Assembly (NCBI GenBank): GCA_963738025.1
Contig: CAVTWA010000025.1
Location: 447,063-511,062, forward strand
Reading direction: 5' to 3'
DNA length: 64,000 nucleotides
Source of the DNA: 20CM-2-55-15 sp963738025
GTDB taxonomy: Bacteria; Acidobacteriota; Terriglobia; 20CM-2-55-15
Shown: in pieces, positions 63,558 to 64,000 of the stretch
Numbering within the stretch: position 1 is the first letter of the stretch
Layout: each line of letters opens with the position of its first letter
The notes under the pieces: model-generated
Databases searched by the model: none
Told to the model about the DNA's origin: nothing
What the model saw: only the letters and a program-made list of their open reading frames with translations
Made by a program: the position numbers and the translations under genes

Positions 63558-64000
63558 ATGCGCTTGCGATCACTTCTTTCTCTACTCGTCACGCTGGCCG
63601 TGTTGCTCGCCGACGCGAATGGGCCAGCCGTAGCGCAGTCGCCCAGGGTCGATTCCATTTTTCACATCACCCCGCTGCGTCCGGTCGACGAACTGCAAAA
63701 GGAAGCCCTCGCGGCGCAGCCACCAAAGGAGACCGGTGATTTCCGCCAGCCCGATCTGGTTGAGCTGATCACACTTGATCCAACCATCAAGCTCGACATC
63801 CGCTATGCGACGACGAACAATTTTCTGAGCACGGCGATGTACTCGCAGGCAAGGGCATTTCTTCAGCGGCCGGCGGCGGAAGCGCTGGTGCGCGCCAACG
63901 CGGCGCTGCGTGCCAAAGGCTACGGCTTGTTGATTTATGACGGCTACCGTCCATGGTATGTGACCGAGATGTTCTGGGAGGCATACCTAACGACAAGAAG
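63558..64000 (+). CDS. VanX/DdpX-type D-alanyl-D-alanine dipeptidase, 3' end outside window
   Basis: A signal peptide (MRLRSLLSLLVTLAVLLADA) is followed by DLVELITLDPTIKLDIRYATTNNFLSTAMY, FLQRPAAEALVRANAALRAKGYGLLIYDGYRPWYVTEMFWEA, which is the first half of the M15D/VanX fold; the Arg in DGYRP is a catalytic-site residue. The zinc ligands (His, Asp, Glu) would lie beyond the window. Family members cleave D-Ala-D-Ala, for recycling or glycopeptide resistance. The last codons (AYLTTR) do not look like the family, where ATP-type residues follow FWxA; one base may be missing near 63985. Confidence 0.85.
   Translation, partial: MRLRSLLSLLVTLAVLLADANGPAVAQSPRVDSIFHITPLRPVDELQKEALAAQPPKETGDFRQPDLVELITLDPTIKLDIRYATTNNFLSTAMYSQARAFLQRPAAEALVRANAALRAKGYGLLIYDGYRPWYVTEMFWEAYLTTR

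Overview
The window looks like chromosomal DNA of an acidobacterium. The basis is established family knowledge: a TIGR03435 soil-associated protein with two domain copies, a DUF1592/DUF1552 pair, a very long NHL-repeat protein with a C-terminal module I associate with Acidobacteria, DUF6152 and DUF6644-type proteins, many Tat-exported oxidoreductases, and moderately high GC. I saw no rRNA, tRNA, CRISPR array, prophage or transposase gene.

Layout. 1-2882: partial giant NHL protein (minus strand, runs off the left edge). 2883-5990: repeat-rich tract with a decayed beta-helix gene and a Tat-exported VOC protein between two composite palindromes. 5991-11195: ankyrin protein, DUF1592 cytochrome-type protein and DUF1552 protein in one tight operon. 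11285-17481: small secreted proteins, a diheme cytochrome-like protein, an OmpA-like protein, DinB, TIGR03435 and a CpxP/Spy-like protein. 17695-21471: VOC protein, YpdA-like flavoprotein, Dps-like protein without most ferroxidase ligands, VTC-domain protein. 21474-26603 (minus): M23 peptidase, secA, guaB. 26739-29727: DUF3810 metalloprotease and an FHA-GAF-sigma54 activator. 29809-36641: outer-membrane barrels, a membrane-embedded spermidine-synthase-like protein, M28 peptidase, TonB. 36788-39300: response regulator and histidine kinase. 39470-48012: metallo-beta-lactamase fold protein, YjbQ, SGNH hydrolase, HupE-like protein, GMC oxidoreductase with its small Tat subunit, TPR protein. 48066-56269: second spermidine-synthase-like membrane protein, DDAH-like hydrolase, PanE-like reductase, MscL with zinc ribbon, broken EAL/HDOD gene, VOC protein, AlkZ/YcaQ-like protein. 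56385-64000: membrane proteins, DUF6152, alpha/beta hydrolase, TIGR02391 protein, and the start of a VanX-type dipeptidase.

How the genes relate. Most of the content is envelope, export and redox biology: Tat and Sec substrates, multi-heme or flavin dehydrogenases and outer-membrane barrels. A few housekeeping genes (secA, guaB) sit among them. The only clear co-functional units are the ankyrin-DUF1592-DUF1552 operon, the GMC plus subunit-3 pair, the kinase/regulator pair and the DUF6644-type pair.

Two things stand out. First, intergenic spaces are full of palindromic DNA: at least four dispersed families and a set of long, near-perfect inverted repeats of unrelated sequence, mostly where genes converge. 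Second, several otherwise well-conserved genes (secA three times, M28, SGNH, TonB, spermidine-synthase-like) are interrupted by single-base indels. This points either to consensus errors in the assembly or to real gene decay. I could not run any search, so family names rest on recognition of motifs and overall sequence.
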